Assembly: GCF_014203895.1 (NCBI RefSeq)
Contig: NZ_JACHJY010000003.1
Span: 248,001-312,000 of the forward strand
Length of the DNA: 64,000 bases
Direction of reading: 5' to 3'
Source of the DNA: Streptomyces nymphaeiformis
Lineage (GTDB): Bacteria; Actinomycetota; Actinomycetes; Streptomycetales; Streptomycetaceae
The notes below the pieces were generated by a model. That model made no database searches. It worked only from the letters and a program-made list of their open reading frames with translations, and had not been told where the DNA came from. This document shows positions 52,020-61,741 of this stretch, one piece after another. Made by a program: the position numbers and the translations under genes. Within the stretch, counting starts at the first letter, position 1, and each line of letters opens with the position of its first letter.

Positions 52020-52715
52020 TCACGCCTCGAAGCGGTACCCCATGCCGGGCTCGGTGATCAGATGGCGGGGGTGTGACGGGTCCGCCTCCAACTTGCGGCG
52101 CAGCTGCGCCATGTAGACCCTCAGGTAGTTGGTCTTGGTGCTGTGGCTCGGCCCCCACACCTCCTTGAGCAGGCGCTGCTGGCTGACGAGGACGCCGGGG
52201 TCGCAGATGAGGATCTCCAGCAGGTGCCACTCGGTCGGGGTGAGCCGGATGTCGCGGTCACCGCGCCGGACCTTCTTCGCCACGAGGTCGACCGTGAAGT
52301 CGTCGGTCGTGACCAGGGACCCCGCCCCTCCGGTACCCGCCCGCGCGGACGACTCCTCCAGACGGCGGGTGGCCGCGCGGAGCCGCGCGAGCAGCTCGTC
52401 CATGCTGAACGGCTTGGTCATGTAGTCGTCCGCACCCACGTCCAGCGCACGGATCTTGTCCTCGGACCCGCTGCGGGCGGAGAGCACCAGCACCGGAGCC
52501 CGGTTCCAGCCGCTCAGCGCCCGGATGAGGTCGATGCCGTCCATGTCGGGCAGCCCGAGATCCAGCAGGATCACGTCCGGTGGCTCGGTGGCCGCGAGCC
52601 GGAGTGCGGTGGCGGCGTCGTGGGCCGCGGCCACCTCGTACGTGCGCGCCTTGAGGTTGATCATCAGGGCGCGCGCGAGCTGCGCGTCGTCCTCGACGAC
52701 CAGGACCCGGGTCAT
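52020..52715 (-). CDS. kdpE: Response regulator KdpE
   Basis: A 231-aa OmpR-type regulator: receiver domain (VLVVEDDAQLARAL, phospho-Asp in VILLDLGLPDMDG, TKPFSMDELLAR) and C-terminal winged helix (LTPTEWHLLEILICDPGVLVSQQRLLKEVWG...TNYLRVYMAQLRRKLE). It activates kdpFABC when phosphorylated. ATG 52715 follows GAAAGG. A perfect hairpin separates it from kdpC. Confidence 0.95.
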   Translation of the reverse strand: MTRVLVVEDDAQLARALMINLKARTYEVAAAHDAATALRLAATEPPDVILLDLGLPDMDGIDLIRALSGWNRAPVLVLSARSGSEDKIRALDVGADDYMTKPFSMDELLARLRAATRRLEESSARAGTGGAGSLVTTDDFTVDLVAKKVRRGDRDIRLTPTEWHLLEILICDPGVLVSQQRLLKEVWGPSHSTKTNYLRVYMAQLRRKLEADPSHPRHLITEPGMGYRFEA

Positions 52716-52759
52716 CGGCGTACTGCCTTTCGTCGTGAGCGTGGCGTCGGATGCGCGTC

Positions 52760-52799
52760 GGGAGCCGGCAGCCGGGGCGTTCCCCGGCTGCCGGCTCCC
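52760..52799. terminator. Perfect hairpin between kdpC and kdpE
   Basis: GGGAGCCGGCAGCCGGGG pairs over 18 bp with CCCCGGCTGCCGGCTCCC around a four-base loop. Positioned 20 bp after the kdpC stop and 45 bp before kdpE, so it would uncouple or attenuate the regulator genes relative to the pump genes. Confidence 0.82.
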
Positions 52800-52819
52800 G
52801 TACGTCGGGCGTAAGGCCA

Positions 52820-53494
52820 TCAGCCCTTGGCCGCCGTCAGGTTCTTCAGCGCGGTGTTGAGCTGGAGGACGTTGACGCGGGGTTCGCCGATGAAGCCGAG
52901 GATGCGGTCGTCGGTGTGGTCGGCGACCAGCTTCTCGACCTGGGCGACGCCGAGGTGGTTCTTCTCGGCGACCCGGTGGACCTGGAGCTTCGCGTACTCC
53001 GGGGAGATGTGCGGGTCCAGGCCGGACCCGGAGGAGGTGACGGCGTCGGCGGGGACGTCGGACGGCTTCACCTTGTAGTCGGCGGTGGAGTTGTCCTTGA
53101 CGACGGCGGCCTTCGCGTCCGTCACCCACTTGATCAGGTCCTCGTTGTCGCCGGAGCGGTTGGTGGCGCCGGAGAGGATCAGCTTGTACCGGGTGTTGAC
53201 GCTGTTGCCGCCGAGGCCGTTGGAGGGGCGCGGCTGGAACCACCTCAGGTCCGGGGCCGCGGTCTCCTCGCCGTCCTTGAGCGGCAGGTTGTAGGTCTGG
53301 CCGATGAGTTCGGAGCCGACGACCTTGCCGTTCGCGTCCTTGATCTCGGAGCCGTTGGCCTTGGACGGGAAGGCGAGTTGGGCGATGCCGGTGACGGCGA
53401 GCGGGTAGAGGACGCCGGTGATCACGGTGAGGACGAGGAGGGCGCGGAGCCCGGCCCAGAGCACGCGTCCTGTGTTTCCTGCGGAGTTGTTCAT
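52820..53494 (-). CDS. kdpC: K+-transporting ATPase subunit KdpC
   Basis: A 224-aa single-span subunit: membrane anchor (LWAGLRALLVLTVITGVLYPLAVTGIAQLAF) and outside domain with ELIGQTYNLPL, WFQPRPSNGLGGNSVNTRY, SGSGLDPHISPEYAKLQVHRVAEKNHL and HTDDRILGFIGEPRVNVLQLNTAL. It stabilises the KdpFABC complex. ATG 53494; six bases separate it from the kdpB stop. Confidence 0.96.
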   Translation of the reverse strand: MNNSAGNTGRVLWAGLRALLVLTVITGVLYPLAVTGIAQLAFPSKANGSEIKDANGKVVGSELIGQTYNLPLKDGEETAAPDLRWFQPRPSNGLGGNSVNTRYKLILSGATNRSGDNEDLIKWVTDAKAAVVKDNSTADYKVKPSDVPADAVTSSGSGLDPHISPEYAKLQVHRVAEKNHLGVAQVEKLVADHTDDRILGFIGEPRVNVLQLNTALKNLTAAKG

Positions 53495-53500
53495 CGCGGG

Positions 53501-55641
<2,141 letters not shown>

Positions 55642-55645
<4 letters not shown>

Positions 55646-57336
55646 GCCGCGAGCCCTTCGGCGAGCGGTCCCAGGGCCAGGGCCGGGAAGTAGGTGAGAC
55701 CGGTGATGATCATGATGGTGCCGACCAGGAGGCCGGTGAACAGCGGCTTCTCGGTCCGCAGGGTGCCCGCGGTCTCGGGTACGGGCGTCTGCTCGGCCAG
55801 CGAACCGGCCAGGGCGAGCACGAACACCATGGGCAGGAACCGCCCGAGCAGCATCGCGATGCCGATGGTCGAGTTGAACCACTGCGTGTCGGCGTTCAGG
55901 CCGGCGAAGGCGGAGCCGTTGTTGTTGGCGCCCGAGGTGTAGGCGTAGAGGATCTCGGAGAAGCCGTGCGCGCCGGAGTTGGTCATCGAGTTCGCCGGCG
56001 TCGGCAGGGCCATCGCCAGAGCGGTGAAGCACAACACGAGCGCCGGGGTGACCAGGATGTAGAGCGCGGCGAACTTGATCTCGCGGGTGCCGATCTTCTT
56101 GCCCAGGTACTCCGGGGTGCGGCCGACCATCAGACCGGCGATGAACACCGCGATGACCGCCATGATCAGCATGCCGTACAGGCCGGAGCCGACGCCGCCG
56201 GGCGCGATCTCGCCGAGCTGCATGCCCAGCATCGTGATCCCGCCGCCGAAGCCGGTGTACGAGGAGTGGAAGGAGTTCACCGCGCCGGTCGAGGTCAGCG
56301 TCGTGGCGACCGCGAAGATCGACGAACCGCCGATGCCGAAGCGGGTCTCCTTGCCCTCCATGGCGCCGCCGGCGATGTCGAAGGCGGGCCCGTGGTGGGC
56401 GAATTCGGTCCACATCATCAGCGCGGTGAAGCCGAGCCAGATGGTGGCCATGGTGGCGAGGATCGCGTAGCCCTGCCTGATCGAGCCGACCATGCGGCCG
56501 AAGGTACGGGTGAGCGCGAACGGGATGACGAGGATCAGGTAGATCTCGAAGAGGTTGGAGAGCCCGTTGGGGTTCTCGAAGGGGTGGGCCGAGTTGGCGT
56601 TGAAGTAGCCGCCGCCGTTGGTGCCCAGCTCCTTGATGACCTCCTGCGAGGCGACCGCGCCGCCGTTCCACTGCTGCGAGCCGCCCGTGAACTGGCCGAC
56701 CTCGTGGATCCCGGCGAAGTTCTGGATCGCACCGCAGGCGACGAGGACGAGCGCGCCGATCACCGAGATGGGCAGCAGGATGCGTACGACTCCGCGCACC
56801 AGGTCGGCCCAGAAGTTGCCCAGTTCACCGGTGCGGGAGCGGGCGAAGCCACGGACGAGGGCCACCGCCACGGCGATCCCCACCGCCGCCGAGACGAAGT
56901 TCTGCACCGCGAGGCCGCCGGTCTGCACGACGTGCCCCATGGCCTGCTCGCCGTAGTACGACTGCCAGTTGGTGTTCGCGACGAACGACGCGGCCGTGTT
57001 GAAGGCCTGGTCCGGGTCGATCGACACGAAGCCGAGCGAGCCGGGCAGCGACCCCTGCACCCGCTGCAGCAGGTAGAGGAAGAGGACGCTCACCGCGGAG
57101 AAGGCGAGCACCCCGCGCAGGTACGCGGGCCAGCGCATCTCGACGTTCGGGTTCGCGCCGATCGCCTTGTAGATCCACTTCTCGGGCCGGTAGTGCTTCT
57201 CCGAGGAGTACACCTTGGCCATGTGGTCACCGAGCGGCCGGTAGGACAGACCGAGCGCGACGACCAGGGCGAGGAGCTGGAGGATTCCAGCCAGGACGGG
57301 ACTCATATCCCCCGGAGCGGAAGCGACTGATGTCAC
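55642..57336 (-). CDS. kdpA: K+-transporting ATPase subunit KdpA
   Basis: A 564-aa channel-like subunit with about ten membrane segments that selects K+: filter-like stretches [39 protein letters not shown] and [31 protein letters not shown] 57336, two bases after the kdpF stop and preceded by GGAGAGG, is preferred; ATG 57306 is a shorter alternative. Confidence 0.96.
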
Positions 57337-57338
57337 CG

Positions 57339-57428
57339 TCAGAACCTCTCCGGCTTGACGAGGGCGAGGACGAGATAGGCCAGCAGGCCGGCGGCGACCA
57401 GCAGACCGACGATGTTCTCGACAGTCAC
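57339..57428 (-). CDS. kdpF: K+-transporting ATPase subunit KdpF
   Basis: A 29-aa single-span peptide ([27 protein letters not shown] after MT), the typical KdpF that stabilises the complex. The GTG at 57428 overlaps the stop of an upstream 27-aa ORF by 4 bp (GTGA), and its own stop is two bases from the kdpA start, so all are translationally coupled. Confidence 0.93.
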   Translation of the reverse strand: MTVENIVGLLVAAGLLAYLVLALVKPERF

Positions 57429-57508
57429 AGCTTCGCCACCCCCTTGGCGACGAATGCCACCAGCGCGAAGATCGCGACCGTGGTGACGACGAAGGCCACG
57501 TCGGCCAT
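57425..57508 (-). CDS. 27-aa membrane micro-ORF upstream of kdpF
   Basis: ATG 57508 follows GGGAG at a correct distance and opens 27 codons ([20 protein letters not shown] followed by AKGVAKL) ending in a TGA that overlaps the kdpF GTG. The peptide is one hydrophobic helix with a basic C-terminal end, much like KdpF. Codon third positions are G or C throughout except one. It is the first gene of the kdp operon and could be a coupling leader, an extra pump subunit or a regulator peptide; no function is established to my knowledge. Confidence 0.75.
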   Translation of the reverse strand: MADVAFVVTTVAIFALVAFVAKGVAKL

Positions 57509-57628
57509 CGTGAGCTCCCGGATGTGAGTGGTTGAGATGAGTGATCCGTTCGGACCTGTTAGAGGAAATCGCGTTCCAGCCACCACGCCGCCGCCGTTGA
57601 CGTCCCCCTAACGTGCACCGCGGCCGTC
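57509..57628. promoter_or_regulatory. kdp upstream region
   Basis: On the minus strand this segment precedes the first kdp ORF and is AT-richer than its surroundings around 57520-57580 (GAAATCGCG, TAGAGG on the plus strand). The kdp promoter and KdpE sites should lie here, but I could not single out an inverted or direct repeat. Confidence 0.35.
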
Positions 57629-57910
57629 TTGACACATCCCGTACGCGACCCCGCCCTGGATCCCGCGTCGTCGCCGTCACCTGCGGCGACCACGCCCTCC
57701 TGGCCGGCGCCCCCACCGCCCTCGCCCGGGGGCATCACCGACGGCATCACCGCCCGGGGCCGCGCCGCCGCCTGGAGCTGCTCCCGCGCCCATCGCACCA
57801 GCCGCCTCCTGGCCCGGACCGCCGGCTTCCGTCTCGCCCGCGAGTACGTCCACCACACGACCGGTCCGGTGGCCGTCAGCGCTCCGTCAATTCTTCGGAC
57901 GGCCGCGTAA
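57629..57910 (+). CDS. Doubtful hypothetical protein
   Basis: A 93-codon frame with strong G/C third-position bias, ending ...LLARTAGFRLAREYVHHTTGPVAVSAP... There is only a TTG start with no ribosome-binding site, and an antisense frame is also open. It may be a fragment of a larger ancestral gene or a chance frame; no family recognised. Confidence 0.3.
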   Translation: MTHPVRDPALDPASSPSPAATTPSWPAPPPPSPGGITDGITARGRAAAWSCSRAHRTSRLLARTAGFRLAREYVHHTTGPVAVSAPSILRTAA

Positions 57911-57951
57911 ACACGGCGTACGAGCTCGGTGGTACGGCCGGGCCGTGGTCC

Positions 57952-57957
57952 TAGCGT
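57952..57957 (+). promoter_or_regulatory. -10 box (TAGCGT), leaderless start of next gene
   Basis: TAGCGT is followed by seven bases and the ATG at 57965, the same layout as at the streptophobe gene. Confidence 0.45.
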
Positions 57958-57964
57958 GGGGGCC

Positions 57965-58513
57965 ATGAAGCCGCTCCCCCGCATCGTCCGTCCCGTACCG
58001 GACGCCTCCGGCGACGTCCTGTCCGACGCGGGCTGGCCGGGAGAGGCCCGCGCCGCCGTCGGATGCGCGGCCCTCCTTCTCGTGGTGTCGGTGACCGTCG
58101 AGGCCGGCACGCACCACCTGACCCTGCTGCGCGCCGTGGGATCGATCGCTCTCGCGTCGGTCCTGCTGGTGGTCCTGCTGCCCGCGCGGGTCACCGCCAC
58201 GCCGGACCTGCTGATCGTCCAGGACCTGTGGACGACCAGGACGGTCCGCACCGACCGGCTTTCGACCGTGGCCTGGCCGGCCACGGGCACCTCGCTTCGC
58301 GTGGTCCTGAGGGACACGGAGGGCGGTCGAGCGGAGGTCGGCCTGCGCGTTCTGACCGCCAATCCGGCGCTCTGGCTCCGTCTGGAGGCCGGGGCCAGGA
58401 CCTCGACGCAGCGCGGCACACTGAGCCGCGACACCAGCGATCTGACCCGGCTCTCCCGCCACGTCCACCGCGAGGCGGCGCGGTCGGTCCTCAAGGTGTC
58501 GGGGCTGGGCTAG
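57965..58513 (+). CDS. Small membrane protein with PH-like C-terminus
   Basis: A 182-aa protein with two membrane segments (AAVGCAALLLVVSVTVEAG and AVGSIALASVLLVVLLPA) followed by about 100 residues (VTATPDLLIVQDLWTTRTVRTDRLSTVAWPATG...) arranged like bacterial PH-type domains. No function known. The general design, two helices then a PH-like domain, is the same as that of the gene at 43137-43595. Stop TAG lies in the word CTAGGGCCTGTC also found at 6901. Confidence 0.65.
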   Translation: MKPLPRIVRPVPDASGDVLSDAGWPGEARAAVGCAALLLVVSVTVEAGTHHLTLLRAVGSIALASVLLVVLLPARVTATPDLLIVQDLWTTRTVRTDRLSTVAWPATGTSLRVVLRDTEGGRAEVGLRVLTANPALWLRLEAGARTSTQRGTLSRDTSDLTRLSRHVHREAARSVLKVSGLG

Positions 58514-58697
58514 GGCCTGTCTGACCGTTCGCGTCGGATCAGGCCGGGCGTCCGGTGCGTGCGATCGGCGTGCGGCGCGAGCGGGGCGGGCTGAGCCACC
58601 CGTTCGCGGCCGGTCTCCGGCCGGCCGCCTCCGGCCGCGCGACCTCCGCGTGGAAGGCCGGCGTCTTCTGTGCCTCCCGTCCCGAACACGTCGAGGT

Positions 58698-59098
58698 TCA
58701 GGAAAAGAGGTGCTGCTCGAAGAAGGCGGCGGCCTCCCTGCCCATCTGTACACGGACGGCCGAGTCGGCGGGTTCCGGCATGAAGAAGTCTTCGTGGCGG
58801 ACGTCGGGGCCCGCCGAGCAGCCGCTTGCCCTGGGGATGTGGTCCAGGTAGGGCCGGGTGTCGACCTCGTAGGGGTTGACCGTGTCCGCTCCACCCCAGC
58901 GGATCCCCACCGGCACCTGCACGGTCGCCAGGCTCTCCCGGGTCACGAGACCGCCGACTCCGGGAGTCGCTTGGAAGACCGCCAGGACTCGGCGATCTCC
59001 GGCAGGGGAACCGCCCCACGACACGGAAACCCGCCTCGTGGAGCGGTCCCGCCAACCACTCCACGCTGCTGGGGGCTGCGGCCCGGAGATCACCATGG
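58698..59098 (-). pseudogene. Relic of an alpha/beta hydrolase (internal deletion)
   Basis: The C-terminal part (GLVTRESLATVQVPVGIRWGG followed by ADTVNPYEVDTRPYLDHIP, AGPDVRHEDFFMPEP) is typical of dienelactone/alpha-beta hydrolases, including the acid and histidine region. A short N-terminal piece (SVEWLAGPLHEAGFRVVG, about 59020-59075) survives in another frame, but the middle with the nucleophile is absent. The flanks 58514-58697 and 59099-59250 hold nothing else recognisable. Confidence 0.65.
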
Positions 59099-59250
59099 CG
59101 GCATCGTAGGTTCGGCCCGAACGATGAGATCGGGTCACAGCCAAGCGTCGATCGCGGCGAGCGGGGCGGTGGCCTCGAGGCGGACGGACGTCCACGTCGG
59201 CCGACGGCTTCAAGCGGCCGCCGTGAGCCGTCCGGCCCGCCGGACAGGCG

Positions 59251-60600
59251 CTAGAGGCCGATGTCGCGGACCCGGAGGTCCTCCAGGGTCTCGCGGCGCA
59301 CCAGGACCCGGGCCCGGCCGTCGAGGACGGCGACGACCGGCGGGCGGCCGACGAGGTTGTACGAGGAGGCCATGGCCAGGTGGTAGGCGCCCGCCACCGG
59401 CACCGCGAGCAGGTCGCCCGGGTGGGCGTCGGCCGGCAGCGGCACGTCCTCGGCGAGGACGTCGCCGGCCTCGCAGTGGCGGCCCACCACCGTCATGCGC
59501 TCGGCCTCGGCCGGTGAGTGACGGCCGATCAGGCGGGGCGCGTACCGCACTCCGTACAGCGCGGGCCGCGGGTTGTCGCTCATCCCGCCGTCCACCGCCA
59601 CGAACGTCCGGCCGGGCGTTCGCTTCACCGCGAGCACCCGGTAGACGGCGACGCCGGCGGGGCCCGCGACGGCGCGGCCCGGCTCGATGATCAGACGGGG
59701 GACGGGAAGCCCTGCCGCCGCACAGCTCTCGGCGAGTTCGGCGCGGACCCTCGCCGCCAGTCGCGTCAGGTCGAGCGCCGGCTCGCCGGGACGGTAGGCG
59801 ATCCCGTGGCCGCCGCCGAGGTCGAGCTCCGGCAGCGCGATCCCGTGGGTGTCGCGGACGCGGGCCATGAGGCCGACGAGGCGGCGTACGGCCACGAGGT
59901 ACGGCCTGACGTCCGTGATCTGCGAGCCCAGGTGGCAGTGGAGTCCGGTGAGTTCGAGCTGCGGCTGGTCGAGGATGCGGGCGATGGCGTGCTGGGCGTG
60001 GCCGTCGCGGAGGGACAGGCCGAACTTCTGGTCGTCGGAGCCGGTACGGATCTTGTGGTGGCCGCCCGCGCTGATGCCGGGCGTCACCCGGACCATGACC
60101 TTCTGGTGGCCGCCGGTGCCGACCGCGGCGGCGATGCGGGCGATCTCGGCGGGGGTGTCGATGACGATCCGGCCCACACCGAGGCGGAGCGCGAGCGCCA
60201 GGTCCTGCGGCGACTTGGCGTTGCCGTGCAGCAGGATCCGGTCGGCCGGGAATCCGGTGGTGACGGCGAGCTCCAGCTCGCCGGCCGAGCAGACGTCCAG
60301 GCCGAGCCCCTCCTCCTCGATCCAGCGGGCGAGGGCGCGGCACAGGAACGCCTTGGCCGCGTAGTGGATCCCGGCGTCGGGGAAGGCGCTGCGGTAGGTG
60401 CGACAGCGCTCGCGGACCTCGGCCTCGTCCAGGACGTAGACGGGGGTGCCGTGGCTCTCGGCGATCCCGGTCAGCGACACGCCTCCCACGAGGACGTCGC
60501 CATGAGGTCGCTCGGCGGTGGTCGCGGGCCAGACGGAGCGGTGGCCGTCGGTGCCGACGGCGGTGTCGGTCGGGACGACGGGCAGGGGAAGGGTGGTCAT
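59251..60600 (-). CDS. lysA: Diaminopimelate decarboxylase-like PLP enzyme
   Basis: A 449-aa fold-type III PLP decarboxylase: PLP lysine K83 in IHYAAKAFLCRAL, VCSAGELELA, HGNAKSPQDL, LTGLHCHLGSQI, LDLGGGHGIAY, IIEPGRAVAG and the C-terminal HCEAGDVLAED with the active-site cysteine. It would convert meso-diaminopimelate to lysine. Since Streptomyces usually has a main lysA elsewhere, this may be a paralogue for a specialised amino acid. ATG 60600 lies 14 bp after a SAV_915 gene. Confidence 0.87.
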   Translation of the reverse strand: MTTLPLPVVPTDTAVGTDGHRSVWPATTAERPHGDVLVGGVSLTGIAESHGTPVYVLDEAEVRERCRTYRSAFPDAGIHYAAKAFLCRALARWIEEEGLGLDVCSAGELELAVTTGFPADRILLHGNAKSPQDLALALRLGVGRIVIDTPAEIARIAAAVGTGGHQKVMVRVTPGISAGGHHKIRTGSDDQKFGLSLRDGHAQHAIARILDQPQLELTGLHCHLGSQITDVRPYLVAVRRLVGLMARVRDTHGIALPELDLGGGHGIAYRPGEPALDLTRLAARVRAELAESCAAAGLPVPRLIIEPGRAVAGPAGVAVYRVLAVKRTPGRTFVAVDGGMSDNPRPALYGVRYAPRLIGRHSPAEAERMTVVGRHCEAGDVLAEDVPLPADAHPGDLLAVPVAGAYHLAMASSYNLVGRPPVVAVLDGRARVLVRRETLEDLRVRDIGL

Positions 60601-60614
60601 CGCCGCGGCCCCTT

Positions 60615-60974
60615 TCACTTCGCGAGTACGGCGAGCGGCCGCGGGCCCGACAGGGGCACCGCCGCGGGAGCGGCCGACGAGGCCGGGGCCGGGGCGGTGA
60701 GGACGGGGTCGATCCGCAGTTCGCGGACGCCCAGCGGCTCCATGAGCGCGCGCAGCGCCGGTTCGGCGAGGACGATCCACGGCTGGGCCGCGCCCAGGAC
60801 GGCCCTCAACCGCGCCGGACCGGTGAAGGCGACGGCGGTCCGGCCGCCGACCGGCGTACGGAAGAGGCGGGTCACACACCCGCCGGAGCCCGGCCGGACG
60901 GGCACGCAGAGGCGTCCGGCCGGGAGTTGTTCTCCGGGCTCGGGCTCTTCTCCGTACAAGGCAGCTGACGACAT
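60615..60974 (-). CDS. SAV_915 family protein
   Basis: A 119-aa Streptomyces-type protein (LCVPVRPGSGGCVTRLFRTPVGGRTAVAFTGPARLRAVLGAAQPWIVLAEPALRALMEPLGVRELRIDP) of unknown function, related to SseB-like domains. ATG follows GGAGG. It is the first gene of an operon with the lysA-like gene; TAGCGT at 61031-61036 (minus strand) is a plausible -10 about 50 bp upstream. Confidence 0.8.
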   Translation of the reverse strand: MSSAALYGEEPEPGEQLPAGRLCVPVRPGSGGCVTRLFRTPVGGRTAVAFTGPARLRAVLGAAQPWIVLAEPALRALMEPLGVRELRIDPVLTAPAPASSAAPAAVPLSGPRPLAVLAK

Positions 60975-61337
60975 GGCTTCCTCCGAGGTGGAAACGAGAC
61001 CCCGGACGCGGTCGCACCGGGGTGTCACCGACGCTATTCCCGTTCCTCACCTGCCCCGGCGGCCTCCTGACGCTCCCCTGACGGCATCCGCCCGAATGGA
61101 TACGCCGCCCGTACACCGCTCCCGCCTGGTCTGCCCGTTCCCGCGAGAAGGCGCTCGCTCGACATCAGCCTGCCTCTCCGGCCCCCGATCCGATGTCGCC
61201 GAAGCCGCCACGCACCCAGGTCCGGCCGACGAGGTGGGGCAGTCGGCCGCACGCTTCGACGGAAGATCGACTTCCCCGCGGAGCACACCCCCACGAAACT
61301 GAGGGGAGGAGCCCCGCGAGGAAGGCTGAGGTGCCGG
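60975..61337. other. 363-bp divergent intergenic region
   Basis: Contains the likely -10 (TAGCGT, 61031-61036, minus strand) of the SAV_915/lysA operon and presumably the promoter of the plus-strand gene at 61338. A 43-codon minus-strand frame here (MSSERLLAGTGRPGG...) has no supporting signals. No riboswitch-like structure was recognised. Confidence 0.4.
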
Positions 61338-61556
61338 ATGACGGAATCGGAGGAGGGGGCCCAGGCGATCCGCCTCGTAGCGGAGCGGCTGATCAAGGCG
61401 CATCCCCATGTGGACGTCGGCCTGATCCAGGGGTCGGTGCGGACGGCGTACGAAGAGCTCAAGTACGCACGCGTGCGGACGTACCTGCCGGTCCTCATGG
61501 AGCGCCGGGCCAGGGACCTCCTGCCCTCCGCCGGACAGGGCGAACTCGAGACCTGA
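61338..61556 (+). CDS. Three-helix bundle dimerisation domain protein
   Basis: A 72-aa protein (GAQAIRLVAERLIKAHPHVDVGLIQGSVRTAYEELKYARVRTYLPVLMERRARDLL) like the small three-helix-bundle dimerisation domains of actinobacteria, where it occurs alone or fused to regulators. Role unknown. ATG 61338 follows a purine-rich leader (GAGGAAGGCTGAGG). The 185-bp gap downstream shows nothing I can support. Confidence 0.72.
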   Translation: MTESEEGAQAIRLVAERLIKAHPHVDVGLIQGSVRTAYEELKYARVRTYLPVLMERRARDLLPSAGQGELET

Positions 61557-61741
61557 CGATCGGCCGTCACGCACCCGTGCGCCACGCCGGACCTGAGGCT
61601 GCCGGTGCCCGTGCGAGGTGCGCAGACTCGGCACCCGCGCCTGCTCGCCCTGCTCTTCGGAGACCCGCTCCAGGCACCTCTCGGCCCAGGCCGGCGGCAG
61701 CGCCTTGGTGACGGGCGGGTGTTCACGGTGAAGGTCGTCTG

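Noticed and set aside
60975..61337. Lysine riboswitch upstream of the lysA operon
   Set aside because: The leader from the likely -10 to the first start is only about 50 nt, too short, and no L-box pattern is visible.
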